Shown here: one piece after another, positions 37,501 to 47,233 of the stretch | How the letters are laid out: every line of letters starts with the position of its first letter | How positions within the stretch are numbered: the stretch's first letter is position 1 | Notes under the pieces: generated by a model | Database searches by the model: none | Seen by the model: the letters and a program-made list of their open reading frames with translations, nothing else | Told to the model about the DNA's origin: nothing | NCBI GenBank assembly: GCA_029252045.1 | Contig: JAQXCD010000055.1 | Coordinates: 1-64,000, forward strand | Origin: Sulfitobacter sp. | GTDB lineage: Bacteria > Pseudomonadota > Alphaproteobacteria > Rhodobacterales > Rhodobacteraceae | Reading direction: 5' to 3' | DNA: 64,000 bases | Position numbers and translations under genes: made by a program

Positions 37501-39157
37501 ATCGCTGCTTGGTCTCCCAATCGGGGTGAATCCACGGCGCATCGTTGGAAGCGGCAAGCGGGTCTTTCCCCAAGACGTGGTCAGCCATTTTCTCACCCAC
37601 CATAATGGACGGCCCGTTCAGGTTACCATTGGTGATGCGCGGGAAGATCGAGCTGTCGACGACGCGCAAGCCCTCCACACCGATGACACGTCCCTGACTG
37701 TCTACAACCGCGTCCGGGTCGTCTTTGCTGCCCATTTTGCAAGTGCCACAGGGGTGATAAGCGCTCTCCGCGTGTTCCCGCACAAAGGCATCAATCTCGG
37801 CGTCCGATTGCACATCAGCACCGGGCTGGATCTCGTTTTTCACAAAGGGCTTGAACGCGTCCTGAGCAAATATTTCACGGGTCAGGCGGATACAGCGGCG
37901 CCATTCCTCCCAATCCTGTTCCTGCGACATATAGTTAAACAGAATCTTAGGATTGTCCGCAGGATTGCCCGAACGCAAACTGACGCGCCCCCGCGAGACC
38001 GAGCGCATCGGTCCGACATGGGCCTGGAACCCGTGACCCTCGGCCGCTGCCTGCCCGTCATAACGCACAGCAATCGGCAGGAAGTGATACTGGATATCGG
38101 GGTAAGGGATCCCCGCGCGGGAGCGGATGAAGGCAGCGCTTTCAAACTGGTTGGACGCGCCCATGCCTTTTTTGGTCAACAACCACTGGGCGCCGATGAT
38201 CGCTTTCGAGAAGATGTTCCAATGTTTATAGAGAGTGATCGGCTGGCTGGCCGCCATCTGCATATAGACCTCCAGATGGTCTTGCAGGTTGCCGCCCACA
38301 CCCGGACGGTCGGCCACCACATCAATCCCGTGCTCGGCCAGATGGGCGGCGGGGCCGATGCCCGAAAGCATCAGCAGCTTGGGAGAGTTGATCGACGATG
38401 CAGCAAGGATCACTTCGCGGCGCGCGCGAATGATCTCGGTTTGACCACCGCGCAGAACCTCTACGCTGACGGCACGCCCGTCCTCCATCACCACACGCTG
38501 CGCCAGCGCGCGGGTCAGGGTGACGTTGTCACGTTTGAGCGCGGGACGCAGATAGGCATTAGCCGCGGACCAGCGGCGCCCGTCATGCACCGTCTGCTCC
38601 ATCGGGCCAAAGCCCTCCTGCTTTTCGCCGTTGTAATCGTCGGTCGCCTCATAGCCTGCCTGTTTGCCCGCATCGACAAAGGCCTGAAACAGCGGGTTCT
38701 TGCGCGGTCCTCGGCTGACATGCAGCGGGCCGTCTTTACCGCGCCAATAGTTGTCGCCACCATGGCCGCCATCATGCCACGTCTCCATCCGGCGGAAGTA
38801 GGGCAGCACATCTGCATAGCTCCACCCGTCGGCGCCGCTGTCGCGCCAGTGGTCATAGTCCATCGCATGGCCACGCACATAGACCATGCCGTTGATCGAG
38901 GACGACCCGCCGATCACCTTGCCGCGCGGCACAACCAGCGAGCGGTTGTTCAGATGCGGCTCAGGCTCGGACATCAGGCCCCAGTCGTAACGCGCCATGT
39001 TCATAGGATAGCTGAGTGCGGCGGGCATCTGGATGAACGGGCCGGCGTCCGTGCCGCCGTGCTCGATCACAAGCACATTCTTGCCCGCTTCGCCCAGACG
39101 GTAGGCCATGGCACAGCCCGCGCTACCCGCGCCGATGATTACATAGTCTGCTTCCAT
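37499..39157 (-). CDS. betA: Choline dehydrogenase
   Basis: FAD-dependent GMC oxidoreductase that oxidises choline to betaine aldehyde. 552 residues. The N-terminal FAD site is G9-x-G11-x-x-G14 ([18 protein letters not shown]). GMC signatures are [20 protein letters not shown] and [15 protein letters not shown]. The C-terminal catalytic His region reads [13 protein letters not shown], and [10 protein letters not shown] is near the end. Last gene of the betI-betC-BCCT-betB-betA row, 21 bp after betB. Confidence 0.96.
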   Translation of the reverse strand: MEADYVIIGAGSAGCAMAYRLGEAGKNVLVIEHGGTDAGPFIQMPAALSYPMNMARYDWGLMSEPEPHLNNRSLVVPRGKVIGGSSSINGMVYVRGHAMDYDHWRDSGADGWSYADVLPYFRRMETWHDGGHGGDNYWRGKDGPLHVSRGPRKNPLFQAFVDAGKQAGYEATDDYNGEKQEGFGPMEQTVHDGRRWSAANAYLRPALKRDNVTLTRALAQRVVMEDGRAVSVEVLRGGQTEIIRARREVILAASSINSPKLLMLSGIGPAAHLAEHGIDVVADRPGVGGNLQDHLEVYMQMAASQPITLYKHWNIFSKAIIGAQWLLTKKGMGASNQFESAAFIRSRAGIPYPDIQYHFLPIAVRYDGQAAAEGHGFQAHVGPMRSVSRGRVSLRSGNPADNPKILFNYMSQEQDWEEWRRCIRLTREIFAQDAFKPFVKNEIQPGADVQSDAEIDAFVREHAESAYHPCGTCKMGSKDDPDAVVDSQGRVIGVEGLRVVDSSIFPRITNGNLNGPSIMVGEKMADHVLGKDPLAASNDAPWIHPDWETKQR

Positions 39158-39178
39158 GATGTCTCTTTCTTCGATGGC

Positions 39179-40630
39179 CTAGAACGGCGCCTCTAGATCG
39201 CCCATGCGCACATAGACAGATTTCACCTGGCTATAATGCTCGATCGCGGCTTTGGAGTTTTCGCGGCCAACGCCGGAGGCTTTCACGCCGCCAAAAGGCG
39301 CTTCGACCGGCGCATCATTGTAGGTGTTGATATAGCAGGTTCCCGCCTCAAAGCCTGCGGCCACACGGTGGGCACGGGCCAGATCACGGGTAAAGACACC
39401 GGCGGCAAGGCCGAATTCGGTATCATTGGCACGGGCCAGCACATCGTCTTCGTCGGTGAAGTCCAGCACCGCCATCACGGGGCCGAAAATCTCCTCGCGG
39501 GCGATGGTCATGTCATCGGTTACATCGGCAAAAACGGTGGGCTGCATATAGAACCCCTCCCGCTCGATCGCCTTGCCGCCATAGACCAGACGCGCGCCTT
39601 CGGCTTCGCCTTTGGCGATATAGCCCAACGCGATGTCCAGCTGGCGTTTGGAGGTCATCGGGCCAAAGCTGGTGGCGGGGTCCATCGGATCGCCGATCAC
39701 GGCATTCGCCAGACGCTCGGACAGGCGTTTGAGGAACGCCTCCTTGATGTCTTTGTGCACAAACACGCGTGTGCCGTTCGAGCAGACCTGACCGGAACTG
39801 TAGAAGTTACCCAGAATGGCACCCGACACGGCGTTCTCGATGTCTGCGTCTTCGAACACGATCATCGGGGATTTGCCGCCCAGCTCCATCGTAACGTGTT
39901 TCATGCCGGCCGCTGCTGCCGCATAGACCTTGCGGCCTGTCGGCACAGACCCTGTCAGCGAGACCTTATCGACACGCGGATCGGTGACCAGCGCGGCGCC
40001 CACATCGCCCAAGCCCTGCACGACATTGTACAGACCCGCAGGCAGCCCCGCCTCATGCAGGATTTCCGCAACTTGCAGCGCGCACAGCGGTGTTGTCTCG
40101 GAAGGTTTGAAAATCACGGAGTTGCCGCAAGCCAGCGCGGGCGCGCCCTTCCAGCAGGCAATCTGCGTGGGATAGTTCCATGCGCCAATTCCCACACAAA
40201 CGCCCAGCGCCTCGCGGCGGGTATAGACCCAGTTTTCGCCCAGCTGGATATGCTCGCCTGTCAGGGTTGCCGCCATGCCGCCGAAGTATTCCAAGGCATC
40301 CGCACCCGAGGTAGCATCCACCACACTGGTTTCCTGATAGGGCTTACCGGTGTCATAGGTCTCCAGCACGGACAGATCATGGTTTCGCTCGCGCATGATG
40401 TCAGCCGCACGGCGCAGGATGCGGCCCCGCTCGGTCCCGCTCATCGCGGCCCATGCTTTTTGCGCGGCTTTGGCGGCAGCCAGCGCCTGCTCGACAATCG
40501 CAGGGGTCGCGGCGTGCACTGTGGCAATCACGGTCCCTGTCGCGGGATAGATCACCTCGATCGGGGTGCCTGCGGTGTCTTCGACATATTGACCGTTGAT
40601 GAAGTGGCTGGCGGTGGGTTGGGTTTGCAT
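39179..40630 (-). CDS. betB: Betaine aldehyde dehydrogenase
   Basis: NAD(P)-dependent oxidation of betaine aldehyde to glycine betaine. 483 residues of the aldehyde dehydrogenase superfamily. Catalytic Glu in MELGGKSP, catalytic Cys in [10 protein letters not shown], cofactor-binding GSVPTGRKV and the substrate-side Asn in [11 protein letters not shown]. The start has no strong ribosome site but the length fits BetB. It is separated from the BCCT gene upstream by 56 bp holding a strong hairpin. Confidence 0.95.
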   Translation of the reverse strand: MQTQPTASHFINGQYVEDTAGTPIEVIYPATGTVIATVHAATPAIVEQALAAAKAAQKAWAAMSGTERGRILRRAADIMRERNHDLSVLETYDTGKPYQETSVVDATSGADALEYFGGMAATLTGEHIQLGENWVYTRREALGVCVGIGAWNYPTQIACWKGAPALACGNSVIFKPSETTPLCALQVAEILHEAGLPAGLYNVVQGLGDVGAALVTDPRVDKVSLTGSVPTGRKVYAAAAAGMKHVTMELGGKSPMIVFEDADIENAVSGAILGNFYSSGQVCSNGTRVFVHKDIKEAFLKRLSERLANAVIGDPMDPATSFGPMTSKRQLDIALGYIAKGEAEGARLVYGGKAIEREGFYMQPTVFADVTDDMTIAREEIFGPVMAVLDFTDEDDVLARANDTEFGLAAGVFTRDLARAHRVAAGFEAGTCYINTYNDAPVEAPFGGVKASGVGRENSKAAIEHYSQVKSVYVRMGDLEAPF

Positions 40631-40653
40631 GAGAGCTCTCTCTATTCAGGTGC

Positions 40654-40680
40654 GACCCCGCGCAGCATCTGCGCGGGGTC
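40654..40680 (-). promoter_or_regulatory. Perfect 12-bp hairpin between the BCCT gene and betB
   Basis: GACCCCGCGCAG (40654-40665) and its exact complement CTGCGCGGGGTC (40669-40680) enclose a 3-nt loop. There is no U-tract after it on the minus strand, so full termination is unlikely. It probably separates or stabilises the betB-betA part of the transcript. Confidence 0.7.
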
Positions 40681-40686
40681 TATGTT

Positions 40687-41877
40687 TTACAGTGAGGTGT
40701 TCAGCGGGGCTGCTTGCCCGTCGAGGTCTTTCAGGTTTCCACGTTTCACGAAGAACATGTAGGCAAGTGCGGCCAGATACATGCCGATCACCACGGTACC
40801 GACCCACTGGATCTGCAACCACTGGCTCTGGAACAAAAGTGTCAGCACAAACAAGCCGATGGCATTGGCAAGCACATAGGAGACAGTACCGAAACGCTCT
40901 GCCGTGAGGTTCAGGTTGTCCGTGTAGAGGCGGATCAAACTATCAAACGAGTTGATCACAAACACGATGCCCACAATGGTCATAGCCCAGTTTGGCAGAC
41001 CTGCCGTGCCGATGCTGTTCAGGTGGTAGTAGTACAGAACCGAGAACCAAAGCGCCAAAGGAATGGACGGAAAAACCAGCAAGGCGGCCAAGAGTTGGTA
41101 GGTTTTCAAACCACCCACAAAGCGGGACACAAACTGGCCAATCATGATGGACCAAGCAAACCACCAGAACAGGTAGAATTCATGGTACTCTGTCAGCGGT
41201 ATGATGAACTTGTGAATGTTGGTGAAATAGCCGCCAATTTCGCTGCTGGTGCTTGCCAGATCGCCCACGCCCATCCCTGCGTTCAGGAACATATAGAGGA
41301 TCAGACCAAAAAACAGCACGGTGGAGCTGACCGACAGGACCTTGACGAATTTGATGTCTGTCGAGCTGAACGCCGCCACAAGGATCACAAGGAAACAGAT
41401 CACATAGAAGACTGGCAGGATCGTCTCGCCGTCGCCGACTTCGGCTATGTAGTAAGGCATATAGATCAAGAACAGCGCACCGGTGAAGGCACATGTCGTG
41501 ATGATCACAAGGTTGTTGAGGATTTTAACGGCCGGGATTTCAAAGAACTTCACCCGCGGCTCAATGGCGCAGAAATAGAAGGTGGTCAGGAAGTAGAACG
41601 CCCAGATCAAGAAGCCCCAAAACCCGAACTCCAGTGTCAGCGGGTTGGTAAACCCGTAAGCCGGCTCGGTAGCGACATCTGCGTAAAGCGGATAGTCGAA
41701 CGCCAGCGGGAACATGATCAGTCCCACATCAAGGCCAGAGGTAAACAGGATTGCGATGAACACAAACAGCGAGGTAGGCTGAGTGCCGGTCAGCGTCAAA
41801 TTCCACCATTTGATGGTGCAGAAGATCACCAGCACAAAGGCAAGGATCACTCCGAAGGATCTGATTGAGGTTAACAT
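40687..41877 (-). CDS. BCCT-type transporter (short form), probable choline uptake
   Basis: 396 residues with about ten hydrophobic segments. The FWWFAWSIMIGQFVSRF segment (about 240-256) resembles the BCCT signature with its tryptophans, and the position between betC and betB points to choline or choline-O-sulfate uptake. Typical BCCT proteins have 500 or more residues and twelve helices; this one lacks part of the N- and C-terminal regions. I see no further homologous frame upstream or downstream, so it is a short variant rather than a frameshift. How it transports, and whether it is functional, is not shown. Confidence 0.75.
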   Translation of the reverse strand: MLTSIRSFGVILAFVLVIFCTIKWWNLTLTGTQPTSLFVFIAILFTSGLDVGLIMFPLAFDYPLYADVATEPAYGFTNPLTLEFGFWGFLIWAFYFLTTFYFCAIEPRVKFFEIPAVKILNNLVIITTCAFTGALFLIYMPYYIAEVGDGETILPVFYVICFLVILVAAFSSTDIKFVKVLSVSSTVLFFGLILYMFLNAGMGVGDLASTSSEIGGYFTNIHKFIIPLTEYHEFYLFWWFAWSIMIGQFVSRFVGGLKTYQLLAALLVFPSIPLALWFSVLYYYHLNSIGTAGLPNWAMTIVGIVFVINSFDSLIRLYTDNLNLTAERFGTVSYVLANAIGLFVLTLLFQSQWLQIQWVGTVVIGMYLAALAYMFFVKRGNLKDLDGQAAPLNTSL

Positions 41878-41951
41878 GATTGTCCCTATCGGCTGCTTCA
41901 GGTGCTTGTTTTACGCCGCTGTCCTGCACCCAACGGAACAGCGGGCATCTC

Positions 41952-43460
41952 TTACTCCCCGCGCGGAAAGCGCTTGTTTTCTTCTAGCACGTTGAGGTCC
42001 ATGTGGTTGCGCATATAGGCTTCGGAGGCCAAGCGCAGGGGTTGGTAATCCCACGGGTAATAGCCGCCCGAGCGCAGCGCCTCATAGACAACCCAGCGGC
42101 GGGCTTGGGATTTGCGCACGTCGGCGTCAAAGGCATCCAGATCCCACCGGGCTTCTGACTTGGCCTTCAGCTGGGCCAGCGTGCCTGCGTGTGCCGGCAC
42201 CTCTGCCAGATTGGTCAGCTCGTGCGGGTCTGCGTCCAGATCGAACAACTGGTCTGCGTCCAGCGCACAGCGGTTGTACTTCCATTTGCCGTAGCGCAGG
42301 CAAACCATCGGCGCATAGGACGCCTCGGCTGCGTATTCGATCGCCACAGGTTCGGTCCGCTCACCTCCCTGCCCCATCGGCACAAGGCTTTGGCCTGTTG
42401 TCCATTCCGCGACCTCTGACATGTCCACACCAGCCAGATCACACAGCGTCGGGCAAACGTCGATATTACTGACGGGTGTGGTGTGTAGGCCCGCCTCCAT
42501 CTGGGGTGCTGCAATCATCATCGGCACACGGGCCGAGCCTTCAAGGAAGCTCATCTTGAACCACAATCCGCGCTCGCCCAGCATATCGCCATGGTCGGAG
42601 ACAAAAACGATGATCGCCTCCTGCCGCGTGTCTTCCAGCGTTTGCAGGATTTCGCCGATCTTGTCGTCGAGGTAACTGATGTTGGCGAAATACGCACGGC
42701 GCGAGCGTTTGATATCATCTTCGGTGATATCGAATTCGCGCCAGTTGTTGGCATCAAAGATGCGCTTGGAGTGGGTATCGTGGTCCTCATACTTCATCGC
42801 GGGGATTTCGGGCAGCAGGTGCGCGCAATCGGCGTAGAGGTCCCAGTATTTCTTGCGCGCGACGTAAGGGTCGTGAGGATGGGTGAAGCTGGCGGTCAGG
42901 CACCACGGGCGTTTATCAAGCCCCCGCGACAGCTCGTAAATCTTGCGCGTCGCTTCATAGGCAACGGCATCGTCGTATTCCATCTGGTTGGTGATCTCGG
43001 CCACGCCCGCACCTGTGACGCTGCCCATGTTGTGATACCACCAGTCAATCCGCTCGCCGGGTTTGCGGTAATCGGGGGTCCAGCCAAAATCGGCGGGATA
43101 GATATCGGTGGTCAGACGCTCTTCAAAACCATGCAACTGGTCAGGGCCGACAAAGTGCATCTTGCCCGACAGGCATGTGTAATAGCCCGCGCGGCGCAGG
43201 TGGTGCGCATATGTGGGGATGGAAGACGTGAATTCGGCGGCATTGTCATAGACGCCCGTGGCCGAGGGCAACTGGCCCGACATAAACGCCGCGCGCCCCG
43301 GCGCGCAGAGCGGTGAGGCTGTGTAGGCGTTTTGGAAACGGGTGGAGCGCGCCGCCAGTTTCTTGAGGTTGGGTGCATGCAGCCAGTCTGCGGGACCATC
43401 AGGGAACAATGTACCGTTCAGCTGGTCCACCATCAGGATTAGGATATTCGGCTGGCTCAT
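41952..43460 (-). CDS. betC: Choline-sulfatase
   Basis: Hydrolyses choline-O-sulfate to choline and sulfate, feeding the Bet pathway and supplying sulfur. 502 residues. The sulfatase signature is C52-A-P-G-R56 (PLCAPGRAAFMSG), whose Cys becomes formylglycine. Metal residues are in ILMVDQLNG near the N-terminus and VSDHGDMLGERG (about 295-306). The C-terminal choline-sulfatase domain has RRWVVYEALRSGGYYPWDYQP. It overlaps betI by 4 bp, so it is translated with the regulator. Confidence 0.95.
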   Translation of the reverse strand: MSQPNILILMVDQLNGTLFPDGPADWLHAPNLKKLAARSTRFQNAYTASPLCAPGRAAFMSGQLPSATGVYDNAAEFTSSIPTYAHHLRRAGYYTCLSGKMHFVGPDQLHGFEERLTTDIYPADFGWTPDYRKPGERIDWWYHNMGSVTGAGVAEITNQMEYDDAVAYEATRKIYELSRGLDKRPWCLTASFTHPHDPYVARKKYWDLYADCAHLLPEIPAMKYEDHDTHSKRIFDANNWREFDITEDDIKRSRRAYFANISYLDDKIGEILQTLEDTRQEAIIVFVSDHGDMLGERGLWFKMSFLEGSARVPMMIAAPQMEAGLHTTPVSNIDVCPTLCDLAGVDMSEVAEWTTGQSLVPMGQGGERTEPVAIEYAAEASYAPMVCLRYGKWKYNRCALDADQLFDLDADPHELTNLAEVPAHAGTLAQLKAKSEARWDLDAFDADVRKSQARRWVVYEALRSGGYYPWDYQPLRLASEAYMRNHMDLNVLEENKRFPRGE

Positions 43461-44032
43461 TCTTGATCCTTGAGAAGATGTGAAAGGGTGTTCAGCGCGG
43501 CCGCTTTTGCCGCCTCACCCGAGCTGGCATCCGACAAAGCCGCACGCAAGTAAAGCCCGTCAATCAGGGCCGCCATCACATCGGCATCGGCCTGCGGTGT
43601 TGCACTCAGCGGGCGCAGCGCATGGGTCAGGTTCGAGCGCAAGCGCGCTTGGTACAGCGTCAACAGGCGTTTGGTTTCCGGCTGGTTGGGCGCGGCGGCA
43701 TAGAGGCTCATCCATGCACAAACGGTTGAGGGGGCAAAGCAGGCTTCGTCAAAACTGCCGATGATGATGGCCTCTGCCCTGCCGCGCGGCGTGGTGGCGC
43801 GGACAAGGTGATAGCGCACCTGCGCGCTGTATTCCGTCAGGATATACCGCATCGCCGCAAGGAAAATCTGGTTCTTGCCACCAAAGTAGTGATGCGCAAG
43901 CGCTGTGGACATGCCGGCCGTCTTGGCGATCTGCCCCACTGTCACGTCGAGCGATTGGGCGCGACCAATCTCGGTGATGGTCGCTTGCACCAATGAGGCA
44001 CGGCGGAGGGGTTCCATCCCTAGTTTAGGCAT
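43457..44032 (-). CDS. betI: TetR-family repressor BetI
   Basis: 191 residues. N-terminal TetR helix-turn-helix (about 28-55: VGQIAKTAGMSTALAHHYFGGKNQIF). Length and gene context identify BetI, the choline-responsive repressor of bet genes. First gene of the operon, overlapping betC by 4 bp. The likely operator lies about 45-65 bp upstream of its start. Confidence 0.93.
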   Translation of the reverse strand: MPKLGMEPLRRASLVQATITEIGRAQSLDVTVGQIAKTAGMSTALAHHYFGGKNQIFLAAMRYILTEYSAQVRYHLVRATTPRGRAEAIIIGSFDEACFAPSTVCAWMSLYAAAPNQPETKRLLTLYQARLRSNLTHALRPLSATPQADADVMAALIDGLYLRAALSDASSGEAAKAAALNTLSHLLKDQE

Positions 44033-44074
44033 CAGAATCGGGTCATATGGGTCATGTGACTAACGGTGCAGGTT

Positions 44075-44096
44075 TTAAATTGACCCGTCAATCAAT
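44075..44096. promoter_or_regulatory. Putative BetI operator
   Basis: The 22-bp stretch 44075-44096 (minus strand begins ATTGATTGAC and ends GGTCAATTTAA) closely matches the E. coli BetI operator as I recall it (ATTGATTGGACG then TTCAATATAA). The centre TTGACCCGTCAA is a near-palindrome. It sits upstream of betI at the position expected of an autoregulated promoter. Confidence 0.72.
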
Positions 44097-44101
44097 AAAA
44101 A

Positions 44102-45004
44102 TCAGCCCTTGGTAGCAGGGGCGTCCGGCGTCACGCGACGCTTCAGCATCGCCTCGCGCCAGGTGATAAACGTGACCGATCCGAGGATCACCATGCCACC
44201 CAGAACAACCCAGATGTCGATTCCTTCATCAAACCACAAAAACCCCAGCGCCGTGGCCCAGACCAGTTGCAGGAAGGTCACCGGCTGGGTGACTGTCACA
44301 GGGGCTGCGGCAAAGGCCAGTGTCATGGTATAGTGACCCGCAGTCGCAAACACAGCGACACCCGCCAGAATTGCCAACTCCTGCGCGTTGGGTGTGATCC
44401 AGTCGGCAAAGGCAAAGGGCGCAAGGCCGAGGGTCACAAACACAGACAACATCCCCACAATGATACCCGGCTTCACCTCATCCGCGAGGATCTTGGCCAC
44501 CAGATAGCTACCCGCAAACACTACCGCTGCCAACAACATCGCAAGATGGCCGTCACTGACCTCGCGAAAGCCGGGACGCAGGATGATCGCGGCCCCAAGC
44601 AGCCCCATCACCACGGCAAAGATCCGGCGTGCTGCCAACCGTTCACCCAAAAATATCGCAGCGCCGATGGTGACATAGATGGGGGCAAGGTAGTTCATCG
44701 CCGTCACTTCGGCGATGGGGATGCGGACCATGGCAAAGAACCACAAAATCACGCTCCCTGCATGGCAAAACCCGCGTACAGAGAACAACGTCCACTGGCG
44801 GCGGGTCAAATGCGCAGCACGGATTGCCCCGATCGACGGGATCAGAAACACCATTCCCATCGCATAGCGCAAAAACGCGGCTTCACCCGGCGGCAGGCGC
44901 GGCCCCATGGATTTGACCAAGGCAGTCACCATGATGAAACAGAGGCCCGTTACGAGCATCCAGAAGATGCCCGTCAGCGGGCGGTGGGGAAGTTGCGTTG
45001 CCAT
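44102..45004 (-). CDS. DMT-family (EamA) transporter
   Basis: 300 residues from ATG 45004 (MATQLPHRPLTG), the usual length; an in-frame upstream start would add 31 unhydrophobic residues. Ten membrane helices in two EamA halves, with family-like RYAMGMVFLIPS and AEVTAMNYLAPIYVTIGAAIFLGERL. Exporter or importer of small metabolites; substrate unknown. It ends just before the BetI operator region, tail to head with betI, and may have its own promoter after the LysE gene. Confidence 0.87.
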   Translation of the reverse strand: MATQLPHRPLTGIFWMLVTGLCFIMVTALVKSMGPRLPPGEAAFLRYAMGMVFLIPSIGAIRAAHLTRRQWTLFSVRGFCHAGSVILWFFAMVRIPIAEVTAMNYLAPIYVTIGAAIFLGERLAARRIFAVVMGLLGAAIILRPGFREVSDGHLAMLLAAVVFAGSYLVAKILADEVKPGIIVGMLSVFVTLGLAPFAFADWITPNAQELAILAGVAVFATAGHYTMTLAFAAAPVTVTQPVTFLQLVWATALGFLWFDEGIDIWVVLGGMVILGSVTFITWREAMLKRRVTPDAPATKG

Positions 45005-45063
45005 ATGTCGAGATGACCGCAATGCGCGAGACCGCGCAAGTGCATAGTTAACAAGACAAGAGG

Positions 45064-45663
45064 TTAGCCCAGCAGCAGAGACGCTGCGACCAACCACATG
45101 GTTAACGCGATGATCCCGTCCAGCAACCGCCAGCTGAACGGCTTGGCAAAAACAGGTTGCAGCAAACGCGCGCCATAGCCCAACGCAAAGAAGAATGTGA
45201 AGCTGGCCAGTACTGCCCCTGCCCCGAATGCAAAGCGGTCTTCATACTGCGCCGAGATCGAACCGAGCAGCACAAGTGTATCCAGATAGACATGCGGGTT
45301 GAGCCAGGTCAGCGCCATCAGGGTCAGCAACGTCCGGCGCAGGCTGGTTGGGGTATGACCCTCCGCCTGCAAGGCAGCACCTCCACGCCACGCGCTCAGC
45401 GCATTGCGCCAGCCATAAACAATAAGGAAGGCCGCCCCGCCATAGCGCATCACGGTCTCGAACCACGGCACCGCTTGGGCCAGCGCGCCAAAGCCAGCCA
45501 CCCCTGCCGCAATCAGCAGCGCATCGGAGATGGCACAGGTCAGGCACACCCAGAACACATGCTCGCGCCGCAATCCCTGCCGCAGCACAAAGGCATTTTG
45601 GGCACCGATGGCGAGGATCAGTGATAAACTGAGTAAAAAGCCGGGGAAAAACGATGACATCAT
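45064..45663 (-). CDS. LysE/ArgO-type amino-acid exporter
   Basis: 199 residues, six predicted membrane helices. Family signature AIGAQNAFVLRQGLRREHVF near the N-terminus and LTWLNPHVYLDTL around residue 117, characteristic of the ArgO/LysE group that exports arginine or lysine. About 60 bp precede the DMT gene on the same strand. No adjacent lysG/argP-type regulator is present, so substrate is not certain. Confidence 0.9.
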   Translation of the reverse strand: MMSSFFPGFLLSLSLILAIGAQNAFVLRQGLRREHVFWVCLTCAISDALLIAAGVAGFGALAQAVPWFETVMRYGGAAFLIVYGWRNALSAWRGGAALQAEGHTPTSLRRTLLTLMALTWLNPHVYLDTLVLLGSISAQYEDRFAFGAGAVLASFTFFFALGYGARLLQPVFAKPFSWRLLDGIIALTMWLVAASLLLG

Positions 45664-45955
45664 TAGAACGCGGCTCTCCCTGTTGTGCCGTAGCGTCCAA
45701 GCGGAATAGGGTCGTCGCCGCGCAAAGTCCAGCCGCTCACATGCTGCTCACGGTAAAGCGTTTTGACTGTGTCCACAGGGAATTGGTAAAAATGAACGTG
45801 GCAAGAGCAAAGAAAAATCGCCTTTTTTCCAACACCTTGCCGCCGCAACAGGAGAATACGGAGATATTTCGCCTACTCACGCGAAACTGAACGCCGCCCC
45901 TAGCGTATATATGATTAAGACACTATGTGCCACAGACTGATGAAGGATCAAGCAG
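45664..45955. other. 292-bp divergent intergenic region
   Basis: Lies between the LysE-type exporter and the small gene at 45956 and must hold their divergent promoters. AT-richer in its right half. I see no conserved reading frame or RNA fold that I can support. Near 45950 an AGGATCAAGCAG sequence gives a plausible ribosome site for ATG 45956. Confidence 0.5.
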
Positions 45956-46207
45956 ATGAACACGAAGACAAAGAAGCTGGAAGTCAGCCAAAGCGAACTG
46001 GAACTTATCGCAAGCGCGCTAGAGACCCAGACGAAGATACTGAACATGCAGGCCAGCGCTGGTGGCCACGGTGCGGTTGCGCGCCTCAATGAAGTCAAAC
46101 GGCTGTTGGCATCGCTTGCGGCGCAGCGCGAAAGCGGTCGCCCGTCCCGCCCGCAGCAATCTGGCATGTGGAGCTTGCTGCGCTCGATGGGTCAGGCAAT
46201 CTCATAA
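45956..46207 (+). CDS. Small conserved helical protein of unknown function
   Basis: 83 residues, no signal peptide. The N-terminal half (about 8-60) is an amphipathic helix pair with heptad-like leucines (LELIASALETQTKILNMQ, then LNEVKRLLASL), likely a coiled coil or helical hairpin. The C-terminal tail is basic and ends SLLRSMGQAIS. Codon use matches the neighbours. It has an AGGA ribosome site and is followed after about 45 bp by a strong bidirectional terminator. No function inferred. Confidence 0.68.
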   Translation: MNTKTKKLEVSQSELELIASALETQTKILNMQASAGGHGAVARLNEVKRLLASLAAQRESGRPSRPQQSGMWSLLRSMGQAIS

Positions 46208-46249
46208 GGTCGGCTAATACGGTCAGGGATAAACCTGATCCGCGCATGA

Positions 46250-46282
46250 AAAAGGCCGCTGCATTCCGTGCGGCGGCCTTTT
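46250..46282. terminator. Bidirectional intrinsic terminator
   Basis: A stem of about 14 bp, AAAAGGCCGCTGCA paired with TGCGGCGGCCTTTT, with a short loop, flanked by A- and T-runs. It lies between the convergent ends of the 83-residue gene and yebC and can serve both. Confidence 0.85.
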
Positions 46283-46306
46283 CAATTTCCGGTCTTGCAG
46301 ACTGAA

Positions 46307-47050
46307 TTATTCCAGCGCTTCCATGACCTCGTCGGAGGCCTCGAAGTTTGCCGTGACGCGCTGCACATCTTCATCGTCTTCCAGCGCATCAATCAGCTTC
46401 ATCAGCTTTTGCATGCCCTCAAGGTCCATCTCGGTGGAAATGCTTGGGCGCCAGATCAGCTTGGTCGAAGTGGATTCACCCAATGCGGCCTCAAGTGCGG
46501 TCGAGACTTCGTTCAGGTCGGTGTCCGCGCAATAGATCACATGGCCGTCTTCGGACGAATCGACATCCTCTGCGCCCGCCTCGATTGCGGCCATCATCAC
46601 GGTATCTGCGTCGCCGATCTCGGCGGGGTATGTCACTTCGCCAACGCGGTCGAACATAAAGCCGACGCTGCCTGTCTCGCCCAGATTGCCGCCGTTCTTG
46701 GTGAAGGTCGAGCGGACGACCGACGCTGTGCGGTTGCGGTTGTCGGTCATTGTCTCGACGATCACCGCCACGCCGTTAGGGCCGTAACCCTCATAGCGGA
46801 TCTCTTCGTAATCCTCTGCGTCACCTCCCACGGCCTTCTTGATCGCGCGGTCGATGTTGTCTTTGGGCATAGAGGCTTGCTTGGCCTCTTTGACTGCCAG
46901 ACGCAGACGCGGGTTCTTGTCGGGGTCAGGGTCGCCCATCTTGGCCGCTACCGTAATCTCCTTGGAGAATTTCGAGAACATCTTCGAGCGCAACTTGTCC
47001 TGACGCCCCTTGCGGTGCTGGATGTTTGCCCATTTGGAATGGCCGGCCAT
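46307..47050 (-). CDS. yebC: YebC/PmpR-family regulatory protein
   Basis: 247 residues, the normal length. N-terminal [21 protein letters not shown] is the family signature; [21 protein letters not shown] follows and FMFDRVGEV marks the mid domain. Members bind DNA or, as recently shown for several, relieve ribosome stalling at polyproline; which applies here is not shown by sequence. Stands alone on the minus strand, ended by the terminator at 46250. Confidence 0.94.
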   Translation of the reverse strand: MAGHSKWANIQHRKGRQDKLRSKMFSKFSKEITVAAKMGDPDPDKNPRLRLAVKEAKQASMPKDNIDRAIKKAVGGDAEDYEEIRYEGYGPNGVAVIVETMTDNRNRTASVVRSTFTKNGGNLGETGSVGFMFDRVGEVTYPAEIGDADTVMMAAIEAGAEDVDSSEDGHVIYCADTDLNEVSTALEAALGESTSTKLIWRPSISTEMDLEGMQKLMKLIDALEDDEDVQRVTANFEASDEVMEALE

Positions 47051-47233
47051 GTCGTGTCTCCGTAGGTTTGGTATATCTGTGTCAGGCGCGCTTATACGGC
47101 AGTGGCTATGGGGGCCGCAAGGCTCACCTCCTATGCTTCTTTACAAGAGGAAACGCTGCCTGTTTCGCCGCGACGTCGCCCCCATTCCCCCTTGTTCTTT
47201 TGCTGCACCTGCAACATGGTGACCGAATGACAA

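Noticed and set aside
37526-39196. Long open frame antisense to betA (about 550 codons)
   Set aside because: Lies wholly opposite a textbook BetA; codon shadowing in GC-rich DNA gives such frames, and its translation shows no domain.
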